Shown: in pieces, positions 21,291-31,160 of the stretch
Numbering within the stretch: the stretch's first letter is position 1
How the letters are laid out: each line of letters begins with the position of its first letter
From: Ophiothrix spiculata
Taxonomy: Eukaryota > Echinodermata > Ophiuroidea > Amphilepidida > Ophiotrichidae
Length of the DNA stretch: 36,917 nt
Assembly (NCBI GenBank): GCA_000969725.1
Contig: JXSR01S073250.1
Reading direction: 5' to 3' (one strand)
Translations under genes and position numbers: made by a program
Notes under the pieces: generated by a model
The model's database searches: none
Told to the model about the DNA's origin: nothing
What the model saw: the letters and a program-made list of their open reading frames with translations, nothing else

Positions 21291-22880
21291 TAAAACTAGG
21301 CAATCTTTTATTTTTTGTTTGAATTATAGATCGAGAAATATTATTCTTTTATGTACGAGCAAACGTAAAATAAAATCAGTGATAGTAAAAAGTTGACTCC
21401 AAAAGTAATCGTTTGACCTCTTTTCCAATCATATAATGTAAACATCAAAGGTACCTAAAGCTACTGTCTCTCCAGTAGGAATATCGCTACTGAAGAATAT
21501 TGTTTATATCATTGCAACCTATTTACACATAACGCACCATCATAATGTTTTAACATGCATAGAGAATTGGCTCTATAGATTATTTATGGGCTTATAGTAA
21601 TTTTTTTTAAGCTAGGGCACCTCATTAAAGGTTATGGGCCTTTCCATTCATGATAAGAGGTAAATGGATTAGCATTTATACAACCAATAGAATTGAGGTG
21701 CTGAGAAAGGCCATACAGTAAAAACATTATGGTATTCGTTATCTGATTGGAAGCAAAAGCTTTAACGTGTGTTTTAGCATTTGATTACTACTTCAAACAA
21801 ATTTCCGAATTTTTCCTTTGCTGATTATGTTAACAGCTTTTAACAGAATATATACCAATGATCCTTGCTGTACAAGTAGTCAAGTTAGTTACCCCACAGT
21901 AAATACATAGGCCTATAAATCAAACTTCACATTAACTGCAATGCATGCAGGGATGTACTTATTGATGAGAGGATCCTTGTCCTTTTCTAATCAAAAATAT
22001 GCCCTCCCTGTGTCATTATGCAAGAAGTGCCCCGACTTTAAAAAATACTATAGCTATTAACTTAACTTTCAGAAAACTGTTTAAAAATTGCAATAATAGT
22101 ATCTTAAAATAATTGTACCTATAACAACTTCCTCACTAAAATTTCGTCAGTGTTTGGTCAAAAAAAAGGTATTACTAAATTATAATGATAATTATGACAT
22201 TAAATTAGATATTCGTCAACAGCAATTTTCGTTAAAATCACTTGACCGTAAATTTTAGTTTATTGTGTTTTAGTAAGTTTCATAGATTATTATATTATTA
22301 GGGATGTCCAACCCATTCATCTTTCCATTTGGACAACTTTTGTAAATACTATGCATTTCTGAGTACCATACAAAGTCAATGGGGCATTGCATGCACAGAC
22401 TAAGTTATTTTCTGGGATATGGATCAGGGTTCACTACACGCACAATTCAACCACTGAGTAATAGCATTTTTATTCAAGGGAGTGTAAAAATGTATATAAA
22501 TATTCCCAATTATGCAGTGGTAAATGATAACTAAAGTTTCTGAAACTTTCCATAGTTCCCCTGTAACGTCCTCCCAACACCCTGTCTGACTTACTAAGAT
22601 GTGGCTATTATAGTTCTACTTTAAATAAGCTGAACAGAAAATCCTTCAAATCAAGACCATTTCCCGAGTTCAAGAAGATTATTTTAGCAGTAATATTCCA
22701 GCTAGGTAAATATAAGTTTTGCACATTTTTATTCATATATTATTAAGTATTCATGCTAAATTTCAGCGAAATCGGTCGTCATTTACCAGTGCATATTTAC
22801 CAAAATATAATCCCATCCCCAAATTCTCTTGCAAAAATCAGCACCATGGATGACAGCTCAATCGGCAGAAGAACTTACAA
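21291..22880. other. unassigned AT-rich spacer
   Basis: No supported gene or repeat family was recognised. One ATTTTTATTCATATATTATT-rich stretch and several short open frames are unremarkable. Confidence 0.5.
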
Positions 22881-23815
22881 TACTAGATATGATAGTAAAC
22901 GCATGCATGATGTGACTAAAGGTCTAAAATACCAAAAGAAAGGACTGTCAAGTTTTTTGCTATGCAACTTTGAATAACTTTCTTACATCTATTTTGGTAA
23001 AATATGAGACGCAAAGTTACTAAAACGTGTCCGTTTGTTTGACACTTAGAGCATAGATTTTTAACGTCTTAAAGTCTATGCTTAGAGCTGTCGGTTCCCA
23101 TGACGTAAGAAGAACTAAAAGGTTGTTAAAAGTTAAAGTGGCGAAAAAGCGAAAGAAGATTTTATGATCAAGCTTCCATTAATGGAGTTGCAAAGGAGAG
23201 TAAACTGCTCTTCCTTACCCTAAAATCTCCGACAAAATCTAATGTGAACTGAAATGACAAATAATTTGTCTACAAAAGTGGACAATTTTGACAGTTGCTC
23301 TATTTTAAGTAAATGGGTTTGTTTATACCAATTTTACTTGATAGACATTAAAAGCATGTATGATGTGACTGAAGGTCTAAAAATACCAAAACAAAGGATA
23401 ATTGTTGCTATTTAGCTTTGAACCCTTTTTACATCTCTTTTGGTTAAATACCAGGCATATAATCACCAAAAAAGACCTGTTTGTCACTTTGGCCCAAACT
23501 GCTCTCTCCCTCCCCAAAAGCCAATGTAAACTGAAGTGATAAATTTGTCTACAAAAGTGGACCATTTTGACAGCTGCCCTATTTCAAGCAAATGGGTGTG
23601 TTAATACGCATTTTACTTGATATACATTAAAAGCATGTGTGATGTGACTGCTGAAGGTCTGAAAGTACCAAAAGAAAGGATAATTGTTGCTTTATAGCTT
23701 TGAACCCTTTTTACATCTCTTTTGGTAAAATAGCAGATGCATAATAACCAAAAAGGTTTGTTTGTCACTTTTTCCCCAAGTAACTTTTACAGATGTACCT
23801 ATTTCAGTCAATTGA
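22880..23815 (+). repeat. three-copy tandem repeat of about 280 bp, first copy carrying a 174-bp insertion
   Basis: Copies begin at about 22901, 23354 and 23633 with AAAAGCATGTATGATGTGAC-like sequence. They continue through GAAGGTCTAAAA, ACCAAAAGAAAGGA, ACATCTATTTTGGTAAAAT and CTACAAAAGTGGACAATTTT (the last lost in copy 3). Start spacing is about 453 then 279 bp. The extra length of copy 1 lies at about 23047-23220 and begins with AGCATAGA, paired nearby with TCTATGCT. Open frames differ among copies, so the repeat is probably non-coding. Confidence 0.72.
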
Positions 23816-24600
23816 GTGCGTTTGTTGTTCCCAAGCCCATGATTAAAAAAAAAGGAGCCTTCATGTTAATTTCATATCAGGGTGTACCCCGCATAAGTAC
23901 CCCACCTGCATATGTTAACTGCTCCGACCCCTTTATAAGACCCAAAAGTATTATCACAAGAATTGTTATATTTTCACTTCAATAACAAGACAATTTTTAA
24001 ATAGTGAAATATACTTCATTCCATGATAGATAAGGTTGCAGAATTCTGCAACTTTTCTGGGACTTAGAAATTTTTTTCCTCTTAGGGTGCCGAATTCGCC
24101 AGCCTTGCATTTTTTTGGTGTGTACTACAAAACTATTTTCTTTGCGTTTCAGCACATAACTAAGCATCTGAAAAATTTTGACGGGACATTTTTTTGGAAA
24201 AATTTGTTCTGATTTTCATTCCATTTTTTGCCGTTATGTTTTTTCTAACAGCAAAGAAGGGCAAAAAGACCATTTTTAACATCCAATATTTTTAAAATAA
24301 AAGTTTTTGATCCTCCAAAAGTTGTTTTAGTGTAATTAGTTTTCAATGAAAATGCATTGATACTGAAGTATTGATTTTTTAAAGAATGTAAATGAATACT
24401 ACAAAAGCAGAGTTTTTGTGATTTATGGCTTTTTACTTAGTCTTATAAAAGTTGTCCAATCTGCCTATTCAAATTCTGTGCAGTTAAAATGCCATAACTC
24501 AGCAACCAAGTAACGGATTTTCATGATTCAAGCATAATTTTTCTTCTTTTCTTACAGGCAACTAACTTTACATTTTCATGGTCATCCCTAATATTATGTT
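23816..24600. other. unassigned spacer, T-rich
   Basis: Contains T-runs and words such as TTTTTTTGGAAAAATTTG. A good-looking plus-strand acceptor (TTCTTTTCTTACAG, ending at 24558) occurs, but no supported exon follows it. Confidence 0.4.
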
Positions 24601-24608
24601 ACTGTTAT

Positions 24609-24656
24609 CCGCTCGCCAGTCCGACGACTGGTCCGAAGGCTCGCTAGTCCGACACG
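24609..24656 (-). repeat. dispersed fragment of the GGACTAGCGAGCC minisatellite, inverted
   Basis: CCGCTCGCCAGTCCGACGAC followed by GGTCCGAAGGCTCGCTAGTCCGA is the reverse complement of the terminal part of the array at 35058-35547, including its distinctive end GTCGGACTGGCGAGCGG. Only about three units are present. The sharing of the same terminus, 10.9 kb away and inverted, suggests a defined element end rather than local slippage. Confidence 0.85.
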
Positions 24657-24702
24657 TTATAGTCTAAAGCTCGCAGTGAACGTGGCATTCCTTCATCTAG
24701 TT

Positions 24703-24716
24703 ATATAAAAAGGAGC
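24703..24716 (+). promoter_or_regulatory. TATA-like sequence, weak candidate
   Basis: TATATAAAAAGGAG is a good match to an animal TATA box on the plus strand, 47 bp after the minisatellite fragment. In AT-rich DNA such matches are frequent, and no transcript start or open frame supports it. Confidence 0.2.
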
Positions 24717-25027
24717 TTAGCCTTAGCAGCAGGTTCGTGCTATGACGAATATGAGGTAAAAGTAAGCACCTCAAAGCTTCAGATTTCCAATAGAATTTTT
24801 AACCACTAATCATGTGTCACCGTCACTTAAACACCGGTTAATTTGCTAGCCACGACAGGCTGTCGTAGTTAAAAGTCTGATGTCGTTTATCTACGTCTAT
24901 AAGTCACATTCACCACCTTCCTACGTGAATTCGTCATAATGTAACGCCGTTACGTTGGATCGAATCAACCACCAAGTTTAAAACGAAACAACAAAATAAA
25001 ATAATCTCTAAAATTTGACAATTTGTA

Positions 25028-25055
25028 TAATAAATAAATAAATAAATAAATAATA
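25028..25055. repeat. (AAAT)n microsatellite 1
   Basis: About six perfect TAAA units. With the similar run at 25434-25456 it brackets the segment holding the possible hammerhead-like relic. Confidence 0.9.
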
Positions 25056-25235
25056 AAAATGGGAGAGGTAGATCTAGTGTCTCACTATAGGCCTACTGTC
25101 ATTACTCGACTGCATTTCTTGAAGATAAGTAACTTTTCATTTTTGCTCTCAGGATTTATTTGTATGTTTTGCATTATATTATAGTTTAATGTAGATTATT
25201 TGCTGCCTTTTCTTGTTTTGCTTGTTTTTGTTTGC

Positions 25236-25268
25236 CTGCTTAAAAGGGGTATATCCCCTTGAAACGTC
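25236..25268 (+). ncRNA. possible decayed hammerhead-like motif (Penelope-like element relic)
   Basis: CTGCTTA (25236-25242) is followed by a perfect stem AAGGGG/CCCCTT with loop TATAT and then GAAACGTC (25261-25268). Type I hammerhead ribozymes have CTGATGA, stem II, GAAA and a short stem III before GTC; Penelope-like elements and retrozymes commonly carry this form. Here two core bases differ (CTGCTTA for CTGATGA) and a stem I is not obvious, so self-cleavage is unlikely. It may be a relic or a coincidence. Confidence 0.3.
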
Positions 25269-25433
25269 GTGCCGTTCTATATGTATATCTGAATTTTCGG
25301 TGAGTCTTTATTTTGTTCCTATTTTTACTTGTTGTATTTACTTTAGGCCTATATGCACACTTTCTATGATTTAGGCCTATATATTGTGTTATTTTTTCAT
25401 CACATCAAGTTGGTTTACTTTGTTTTTACCTCC

Positions 25434-25456
25434 AAAATAAATAAATAAATAAATAT
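25434..25456. repeat. (AAAT)n microsatellite 2
   Basis: About five TAAA units, as at 25028-25055. Confidence 0.9.
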
Positions 25457-25812
25457 AAGAGTATTTCTGAAATAAGTGCCAAAAGTACTAACATACTTCA
25501 ACAAATAACTAATGTTATACATGTACTTTTACATAACGGGAGTGAAACTTAACATTTTAAATTTTACGATTTTGTTAACATTTAAAGAATCATATAATAT
25601 TTGGTGCGGCGAAACATTATATATTATGCAGCTGTCTGTGGGACAGAACAGAATCCCAAAATGGCCATGTCCAACGATACGATGTACTTGCAAAATTAAT
25701 TCATCAATAAAGGTAGTCTTACAATGTGACGACTTGGCGGCGACGGGGACGGGTTGAACCGGACTTGCGACATTCTACTGTGGCTAGCAGTTTGAATCAG
25801 CGTTGTCATGAT

Positions 25813-26440
25813 CAGAGACCATATCGATCCTATTTTGAGGTCCAACAAATATGGCTTCAGATAAGGAAGAGGAATGATTGTTGAAATTCTGACTCTTCTT
25901 CGTCTTCTAGAAGGAGTTCAAGCCCGGAAACTACCAGTAGTCTTGATATTTGTTGATTTTCGTACGGCCTTCGGCAGCATTCATAGAGTCAAAATGTGTA
26001 AAATCCTAGATAAGATTGTCTCAGCCATCAGCAACAGAAGTCTTTGGTATCCAGGCAGGTGTGTACATGGTTGAAACACTTGCTCTTTTTCTATTCATCA
26101 TACTTTTAGACTACTGTTTCCACCAAGCCATACCGGAGGACAACGCTCGAAATCTTGGATTTACCTAGTCTAGGGGAATTCAAAAATAAACCATAACAGA
26201 CCTAGGGTTGCAAGCAAACTTCAAAAAGTCCATCTTGGTGCATGGATGGCATCGACAAGCTTTCATGTTAGAAAGGAACTTGCTTGAAAATCTATCAATA
26301 ACCTGCAAAAGATCTGGAAATCTGACTTACCTCGACACCTTAAAGGTAATATCTTTATGGTTCAGAAGTATGGACCTTGACAAAACAACTGGAAAGACAT
26401 CTGGATGGATGCTACAGTAAATAACTCAGAGCTGCATAAA
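25813..26440 (+). pseudogene. decayed non-LTR reverse transcriptase (RTE-like), catalytic core deleted
   Basis: From 25814 the frame reads RDHIDPILRSNKYGFR, stop, then GRGMIVEILTLLRLLEG and LPVVLIFVDFRTAFGSIHR. This is the fingers segment (GFRxGR) and palm motif A of a LINE reverse transcriptase, with A normally F-x-D-F-x-K-A-F-D-S-I. After a frameshift it continues VFGIQAGVYMVETLALFLFI, corresponding to motif B where G-V-L-Q-G-D-T-L-A-P is usual. The segment with the catalytic YADD box is missing between about 26170 and 26200. The C-terminal part resumes in another frame near 26230 (INNLQKIWKSDLPRHLKGN, then TGKTSGWMLQ or, shifted, WKDIWMDAT). Several stops, at least two frameshifts and the deletion make it dead. 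RTE-like placement rests on motif wording I recognise and is tentative. Confidence 0.8.
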
Positions 26441-26511
26441 ATATCAGTTGGAAGGACCAGTTCCAATCATGGAGCTATATGGCGATATTCCAAAAGTTAC
26501 TTCTAAAATAA

Positions 26512-26536
26512 GATCTCCGAGATCTCCGAGATCTCC
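26512..26536. repeat. short tandem repeat AGATCTCCG
   Basis: Two and a half units of AGATCTCCG, just downstream of the decayed reverse transcriptase. Confidence 0.8.
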
Positions 26537-26925
26537 ATTTCTTGTCATTACCTCTTGGTCGTCGCAGTGTAAACATAGCCTAAATCATAAATTCACCAAG
26601 TGTTAACACAAACATAGCATGAATAAAATTATGTTGCACCAATATGCAAACCATTCGGAACAAAAGGCGTTTTCTGGCATCCACTTATTATTGTTCAATG
26701 TTATTTCAACACGGCTTTAAAGTAATGAAGTATGATCTGCTTTGATTTCAAAAATCACATAATAGTAGATTTTAATACAATGATGCAGAACACGTGCATA
26801 TTTTAAGCATTCTAGTCGTATAACCTGCTGTTTGGTATTCTTGCTTAAAGTTTGAATAAATTATACTTTATTATACTTAAAAGTCAAAATATCTATGGAT
26901 TTATATATATTTTTAAATTATAGTA

Positions 26926-27589
26926 CACTCGAAATGCGAAAGAGTGAAAAATCACTCGAAATTTTGAGTGAATTTGTTTGAACTCTAATCGAGTGCGTTT
27001 TAGCTCTTTCAGAGAGAAAATACTTTGCGGTAATTCACTCTTGTACCAGAGTGACGTTCACTCGCAGGAGAGTGGCTCGAAAACACCGCTCTTTTACGGA
27101 GTGAATCAGGAACGTTGATACTCGCGCTGTTGTAACTACGAAAAATCGTCCCCGCTCACTGTACAACATGGCGGTGGTTCAGAGGAAATTGTGCAACTAT
27201 TTATCAGTGAGTAGATGCCAGACAATAAATACCCAACAGTGACGCTAATCATGCAAAAACTGGATCGATGGAACTTGTCGGTGTAAGCTTACTTAATACA
27301 TTGACAAGTTTATTGTCTAGCATCTACTCACCGATAAATATTTGCACAATAAAACGACTAGATCATTGAGTGAACTTTCATTATTTTGAAGATGTATTCT
27401 TATCCCTCCCAGATCATTTAGAGTGAACTATTCATAATAATAAACGGTTCACTCTTTCCTAGAGTGAATTATTATCACTCTTTCTTGAGAGTGAACTTCA
27501 CTCTAAAAGATTGGTCACTCATATGGCTCTTTCTAAGAGTGAAATTTCACTCTTTTAGAGTGGTTTTTCACTCTTTCACAATAAGAGTG
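26926..27589. mobile_element. 664-bp MITE rich in GAGTGA motifs, TA target duplication
   Basis: Ends CACTCGAAATGCGAAAGAGT (left) and, inverted, CACTCTTATTGTGAAAGAGT (right) continue as GAAAAATCACTC and GAAAAACCACTC. TA flanks each side (26924-26925, 27590-27591). GAGTGAA or TTCACTC recurs about twenty times in the subterminal regions in both orientations, like clustered transposase-binding motifs. The interior holds a second, 41-bp inverted repeat (27189-27229 with 27309-27349, 38 matches). No transposase. Unit II holds the empty site at 29354-29362. Confidence 0.82.
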
Positions 27590-27645
27590 TATCATGTTGT
27601 TGTTTTTTATTCTGGTGAACGAGGACGAGATTTGGTTAAGAAAAA

Positions 27646-28140
27646 TTACCTAATTAGAATATAAGAATGCTTATTAAAATTATAAGAGTACTTATAAAAA
27701 TACTTTACTATACAAAATATGACTTATATCATTAATTTGCACAAGGCCGCCATTTTGGCTGTCAAGAACTTTGTCACTAACTTTTCATTTATTTACGAAC
27801 TGTCATGAATTGAATAGTATCGAGCCTCAAGGAAAGGAACCCATTCAAGGTGATTCCTTTGTTATCAACATCCGGGTTCTTCTTCAATGTCTGTCTCATG
27901 CTCAGATTTCCCGAGGGAGGATGGTTCATGAACTAATCAGGAAGGAGGTATGCAGGTATAATGGACTTTGATTCAGTGATACAGGAAAAGTGAATGTTTC
28001 ACATTTCAAGTCTTGAATTCATGGTGTCTTGTATTTTATTTTTCATTTTGTAATAGTGCAATTTTTTTTAGATTACTGTATTATAAACAAATGTCATAGG
28101 TATTCACGGATTTACCACATTTTTGAATAATGACGTTAAC
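27646..28140 (+). repeat. blocks P and X, copy 2 (intact)
   Basis: P (ATTAGAATATAAGAATGC onward) leads into AAGGCCGCCATTTTGGCTGT and then X. The micro-exon-like core is 27906-27947, preceded by CATGCTCAG and a pyrimidine-rich tract (TTCTTCTTC upstream) and followed by GTATGC. It reads ISRGRMVHELIRKE in plus frame. AAAATGGCGGCC on the minus strand near 27748 matches the YY1 consensus and recurs in two other copies. Confidence 0.7.
27906..27947 (+). other. candidate 42-nt micro-exon, block X copy 2
   Basis: Fourteen codons, phase-neutral if spliced whole, encode ISRGRMVHELIRKE, which I do not recognise. Acceptor-like CTCAG and donor-like GTATGC flank it exactly. Among five copies the length is always 42 nt (after removing the insertion in copy 1) and the plus frame stays open. 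The minus frame has stops in copies 2 and 4, and the upstream plus frame has stops in copies 1 and 3. That pattern favours a plus-strand exon, but copies are few and two are identical, so chance is not excluded. Confidence 0.35.
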
Positions 28141-28269
28141 TAGTGAAATCATGTAATATTAGAAAACCTTATTATTTACATTACATTTGAAATACTTTTA
28201 CTTGAATTCTGCAATAGTTGATTCATTTTGTATGATTAATGTTGAGCCTTTAAACATAACCATAATCAG

Positions 28270-28680
28270 AGATGTTAAAGTAATCACTTCAAGTTATTAC
28301 AGATATTGACAACTCCATTAGCGATACAAAGGTAATTATAGCATAAAAAGATAATGTTGTCTTTTTTCAACTCGTCCTTTTACATGCCTCTAAGGATGTC
28401 CATGTACATATTGTATGCTTTTTCTCCCATGAGAAGTATATCATTAGAACATTTTAATACTATATAATATCCCTTGTGTATTATCATCTTAAATGGCAGC
28501 GGCTGTTTCGGGCGGCTGATAAAACATCAGCTTTTCCATTCACTGATTTTGTCACATATGTTGATAAAAGTAAGATTAGATGTAGCTCTTATGAATTGCA
28601 CTATGTGTCTCTAGACAAGGCTACATCGACATCCAATTCTGTATGCCTAGCCTTTATTGAAGTCTAGAACAAAGAATAAT
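28270..28680 (+). repeat. block Z, copy 1
   Basis: It aligns with 30050-30460. Both strands show open frames in both copies: plus YHLKWQRLFRAADKTSAFPF, minus ending in LCIANGVVNICNN. Between copies most differences change the amino acid in either frame and the minus frame here has an internal stop, so neither frame looks selected. I regard Z as non-coding duplicated DNA. Confidence 0.6.
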
Positions 28681-29100
28681 GCAACCTTTTTATTAAAGAA
28701 TACTATGTTTAATATTAGGACAGTGTATTTTTAGTAAGTATATTTCACTTTTTTCTATAGCCATGATAGCAGTAGAAGACGGCTTAATGTAAATGTATGC
28801 AACGGAAAAATCCCTCAAGATCAAGAAATGTAAATGACTTGTTTTGAGGCAATCTTTAGTAGCTTTCTATTTATCATTACTATTTCAACAAGGTTTTAAA
28901 GCTATGAAGTATAATCTGCTTTGATTTCAAAAATCACATCATGCAAAGAATCCATTTTTCGCTGTCAACAACTTTGATCAAAAATGTTCATTGATTTACG
29001 ACATACTACACGAAGCGATGCTTGCGTATTGAGCTGCAAGGAGAGGAAAGACTTCTTTATTACTACGATTCGGGTTCTTTTTTGATGATCTAACACTTAG

Positions 29101-29142
29101 ATATTTCGAAGGAGGATTGTTTATGAACTAATCAAAAAGACT
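29101..29142 (+). other. candidate 42-nt micro-exon, block X copy 3 (diverged)
   Basis: The core reads IFRRRIVYELIKKT, preceded by ACACTTAG and followed by GTATGC. It differs from copies 2 and 4 at many bases, yet keeps length, frame, AG and GT. The lead sequence (28965-29100) is clearly block X, with CATTGATTTACGACAT as in copy 6. Upstream in-frame stops show that only the core is open. Confidence 0.35.
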
Positions 29143-29415
29143 GTATGCGGGAACAATGGATTTTAATACAAAGATGCGGAACACGTGAATATTTTAGGCA
29201 TTCTACTCTTATATCCTGCTGTTTGGTATTCTTGCTCAAGACACCAGACTTTCTTTTTTTAATGAGTTTGATTTAAAATTGGAATAAAATGGCCTTATCC
29301 TATATTCGTAAAAGTCAAAATATCTATGGATTTATATATATTTTGAAATTATAGTATTATCATGTTGTTGTTTTCAACTCTAGTGAACGAGGAGGAGATT
29401 TTGTTAAGGTATAAA

Positions 29416-29920
29416 TTACCTGATTAGAATATACGAATGTTTATTAGAATATAAGAATACCCGTGAAGAATATTTAGTCTTTACCATATAAAATATGACT
29501 TATATCATTACTTTGTAGAAGGCCGCCATTTTGGCTGCCAAGAACTTTGTCACTAACTTTTCATTTATTTACGAACTGTCATGAAATGAAGAGCATTTAA
29601 CCTCAAGGAAAGGAATCCATTCAAGGTGATTCCTTTGTTATCAACATCCGGGTTCTTCTTCAATGTCTGTCTCATGCTCAGATTTCCCGAGGGAGGATGG
29701 TTCATGAACTAATCAGGAAGGAGGTATGCAGGTATAATGGACTTTGATTCAGTGATACAGGAAAAGTGAATATATCACATTTTCAGTCTTGAATGCATGA
29801 TGTCTTGTATTTTATTTTTCATTTTGTAATAGTCCACATTTTTTTAAATTTGCTGTAAATTATAAACAAATGTCATGGGTATTTACGGATTTACCAAATT
29901 TTTGAATAATGACGTTCACT
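29416..29920 (+). repeat. blocks P and X, copy 4 (intact)
   Basis: Near-identical to copy 2. The micro-exon-like core is 29682-29723 with the same 42 bases, preceded by CATGCTCAG and followed by GTATGC. AAAATGGCGGCC again lies on the minus strand near 29527. Confidence 0.7.
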
Positions 29921-30049
29921 AGTGATATCATATAATATTAAAATATCTTATTATTGATATTATATTAAAAATACTTTTACTTGAATTCTGCAATGGGTGA
30001 TTTCATTTGTATGATTAATGTTCTGCCTTCAAACATAACCATAATCAGA

Positions 30050-30460
30050 GATGTTTAAGTAATCACTTCATGTTATTACAGATATTGACAACTCCATTAA
30101 CGATGCAAAGGTCACTATAGCATAAAAAGACGATGTTGTCTTTTTCCAACTCATCCTTTTTCATATCTCTAAGGGTATCCATGTACATACTATATGCTTT
30201 TTCTCCCATGAGAAGTATATCATTAGAACATTTTAATACTATATAATGTCCCTTGTGTTTTATCATCTTAAATGGCAGCGGCTGTTTCGGGCGGCTGATA
30301 ATACATCAGCTTTTCCATTCACTGATTTTGTCACATACGTTGATAAAAGTAAGACTAGATGTAGCTCTTATGAATTGCACTTTGTGTCTCAAGACTTAGC
30401 TACATCGACACCCAGTCATGTGTGCCTAGCCTTTCCTTTAAGTATAGAATAAAGATTGCC
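30050..30460 (+). repeat. block Z, copy 2
   Basis: Homologous to 28270-28680. The minus frame is open here for 67 codons (30063-30266), but the matching frame of copy 1 has a stop and many replacements. The plus frame (30246-30452) is likewise unconserved in amino-acid terms. Confidence 0.6.
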
Positions 30461-30944
30461 AATTCAACCTTTTAGATTTATTAAAGAATACTATATTTAA
30501 TATTAGGACAGTGTATTATTTATAAGTACATTTTCACTTTTTTCCATGGCAGTAGAAGAGTGCTTTATGTAAACGTATATATATATGCAACGTAAAAATC
30601 CCTCAAGATCAAGAAATGTTACTTTTGACTTGTTTTGAGGCAATCCTTAGTAGCTTTCTACTTTATATTTCATATATTCTTGATTTGCATAAAAATACAT
30701 ACAAAATAATAACCAAAACATGCAAAAGACAATTTATGGGGGGAAATATCGGAAGGCCAATGATGCCTGTGAAAACTCCTTCCCTTAAAACAAAAATGTT
30801 ACAAACATATGACTTAACAGGGGAAAATATGATAGCTTGAATTTTCAAACCAACATGAACAAAACTTTCCTGTGTGAAAATATATATTTCTGTAATGCAG
30901 ATATACTGTGCCAAGTAATAAACTAATGTACTGAAATAATCTAG

Positions 30945-31160
30945 TATTTAGAGTAACAGCATTTTATTAACCATTTCAGGGTTGTTGAACTTCTCATGGT
31001 CAGTGACATAGGCACTTTCTTGAGCAAACATATTTGATGGGTATCTAATAATAATTAGCAACTAAAAATGTGATGGATTTGATTTGGAAAGATGGGAAAG
31101 TACACATTCTTATTATGTCGTCATTTAGAAAGTAAATTCAATTTATGATTGCCAATTTTG
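30945..31160 (+). repeat. blocks Y (copy 2) and W (copy 1)
   Basis: Y matches 19600-19800. It is followed by W (GATGGGAAAGTACACATTCT, about 31085-31160), which recurs at 33755-33850. Minus frame VTDHEKFNNPEMVNK and plus frame HFLEQTYLMG are the two candidate conserved peptides; neither can be supported. Confidence 0.55.

Larger units (their letters stand above)
26695..28875 (+). repeat. tandem duplication unit I (P-X-Z), carrying a MITE
   Basis: Unit I aligns with unit II (28876-30663) from TATTTCAACA and ATGATCTGCTTTGATTTC to GAGGCAATCTTTAGTAGC. It differs by a 664-bp MITE (26926-27589) present only here and by a stretch of about 190 bp (block X copy 3) present only in unit II. Identity in the shared parts is high, roughly nine bases in ten by eye, so this duplication is the youngest of those in the window. 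Confidence 0.75.
28876..30663 (+). repeat. tandem duplication unit II
   Basis: This is the second copy of the unit described at 26695-28875. It keeps block X copy 3 near its start and the unoccupied MITE target at 29354-29362 (TAGTATTATCATG where the filled copy reads TAGTA, element, TATCATG). Confidence 0.75.

Noticed and set aside
21600-21720. GCACCTCATT / AATTGAGGTGC inverted words near 21616 and 21697
   Set aside because: The surrounding words are not in inverted order, so this is not a coherent terminal repeat.
23737-23985. 82-codon plus-strand frame at the end of the tandem repeat
   Set aside because: No motif, not kept in the other two tandem copies.
24540-24900. Possible LTR with TATA box and acceptor-like TTCTTTTCTTACAG
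   Set aside because: No second LTR, primer-binding site or gag-pol sequence was seen.
28476-28667. Plus-strand frame starting near YHLKWQRLFRAAD in block Z
   Set aside because: Open in both recent duplicates, but differences are mostly amino-acid changing and no family is recognised.
30063-30266. Minus-strand 67-codon frame in block Z
   Set aside because: The duplicate at 28.3-28.5 kb has a stop in this frame and mostly replacement changes, so no sign of selection.
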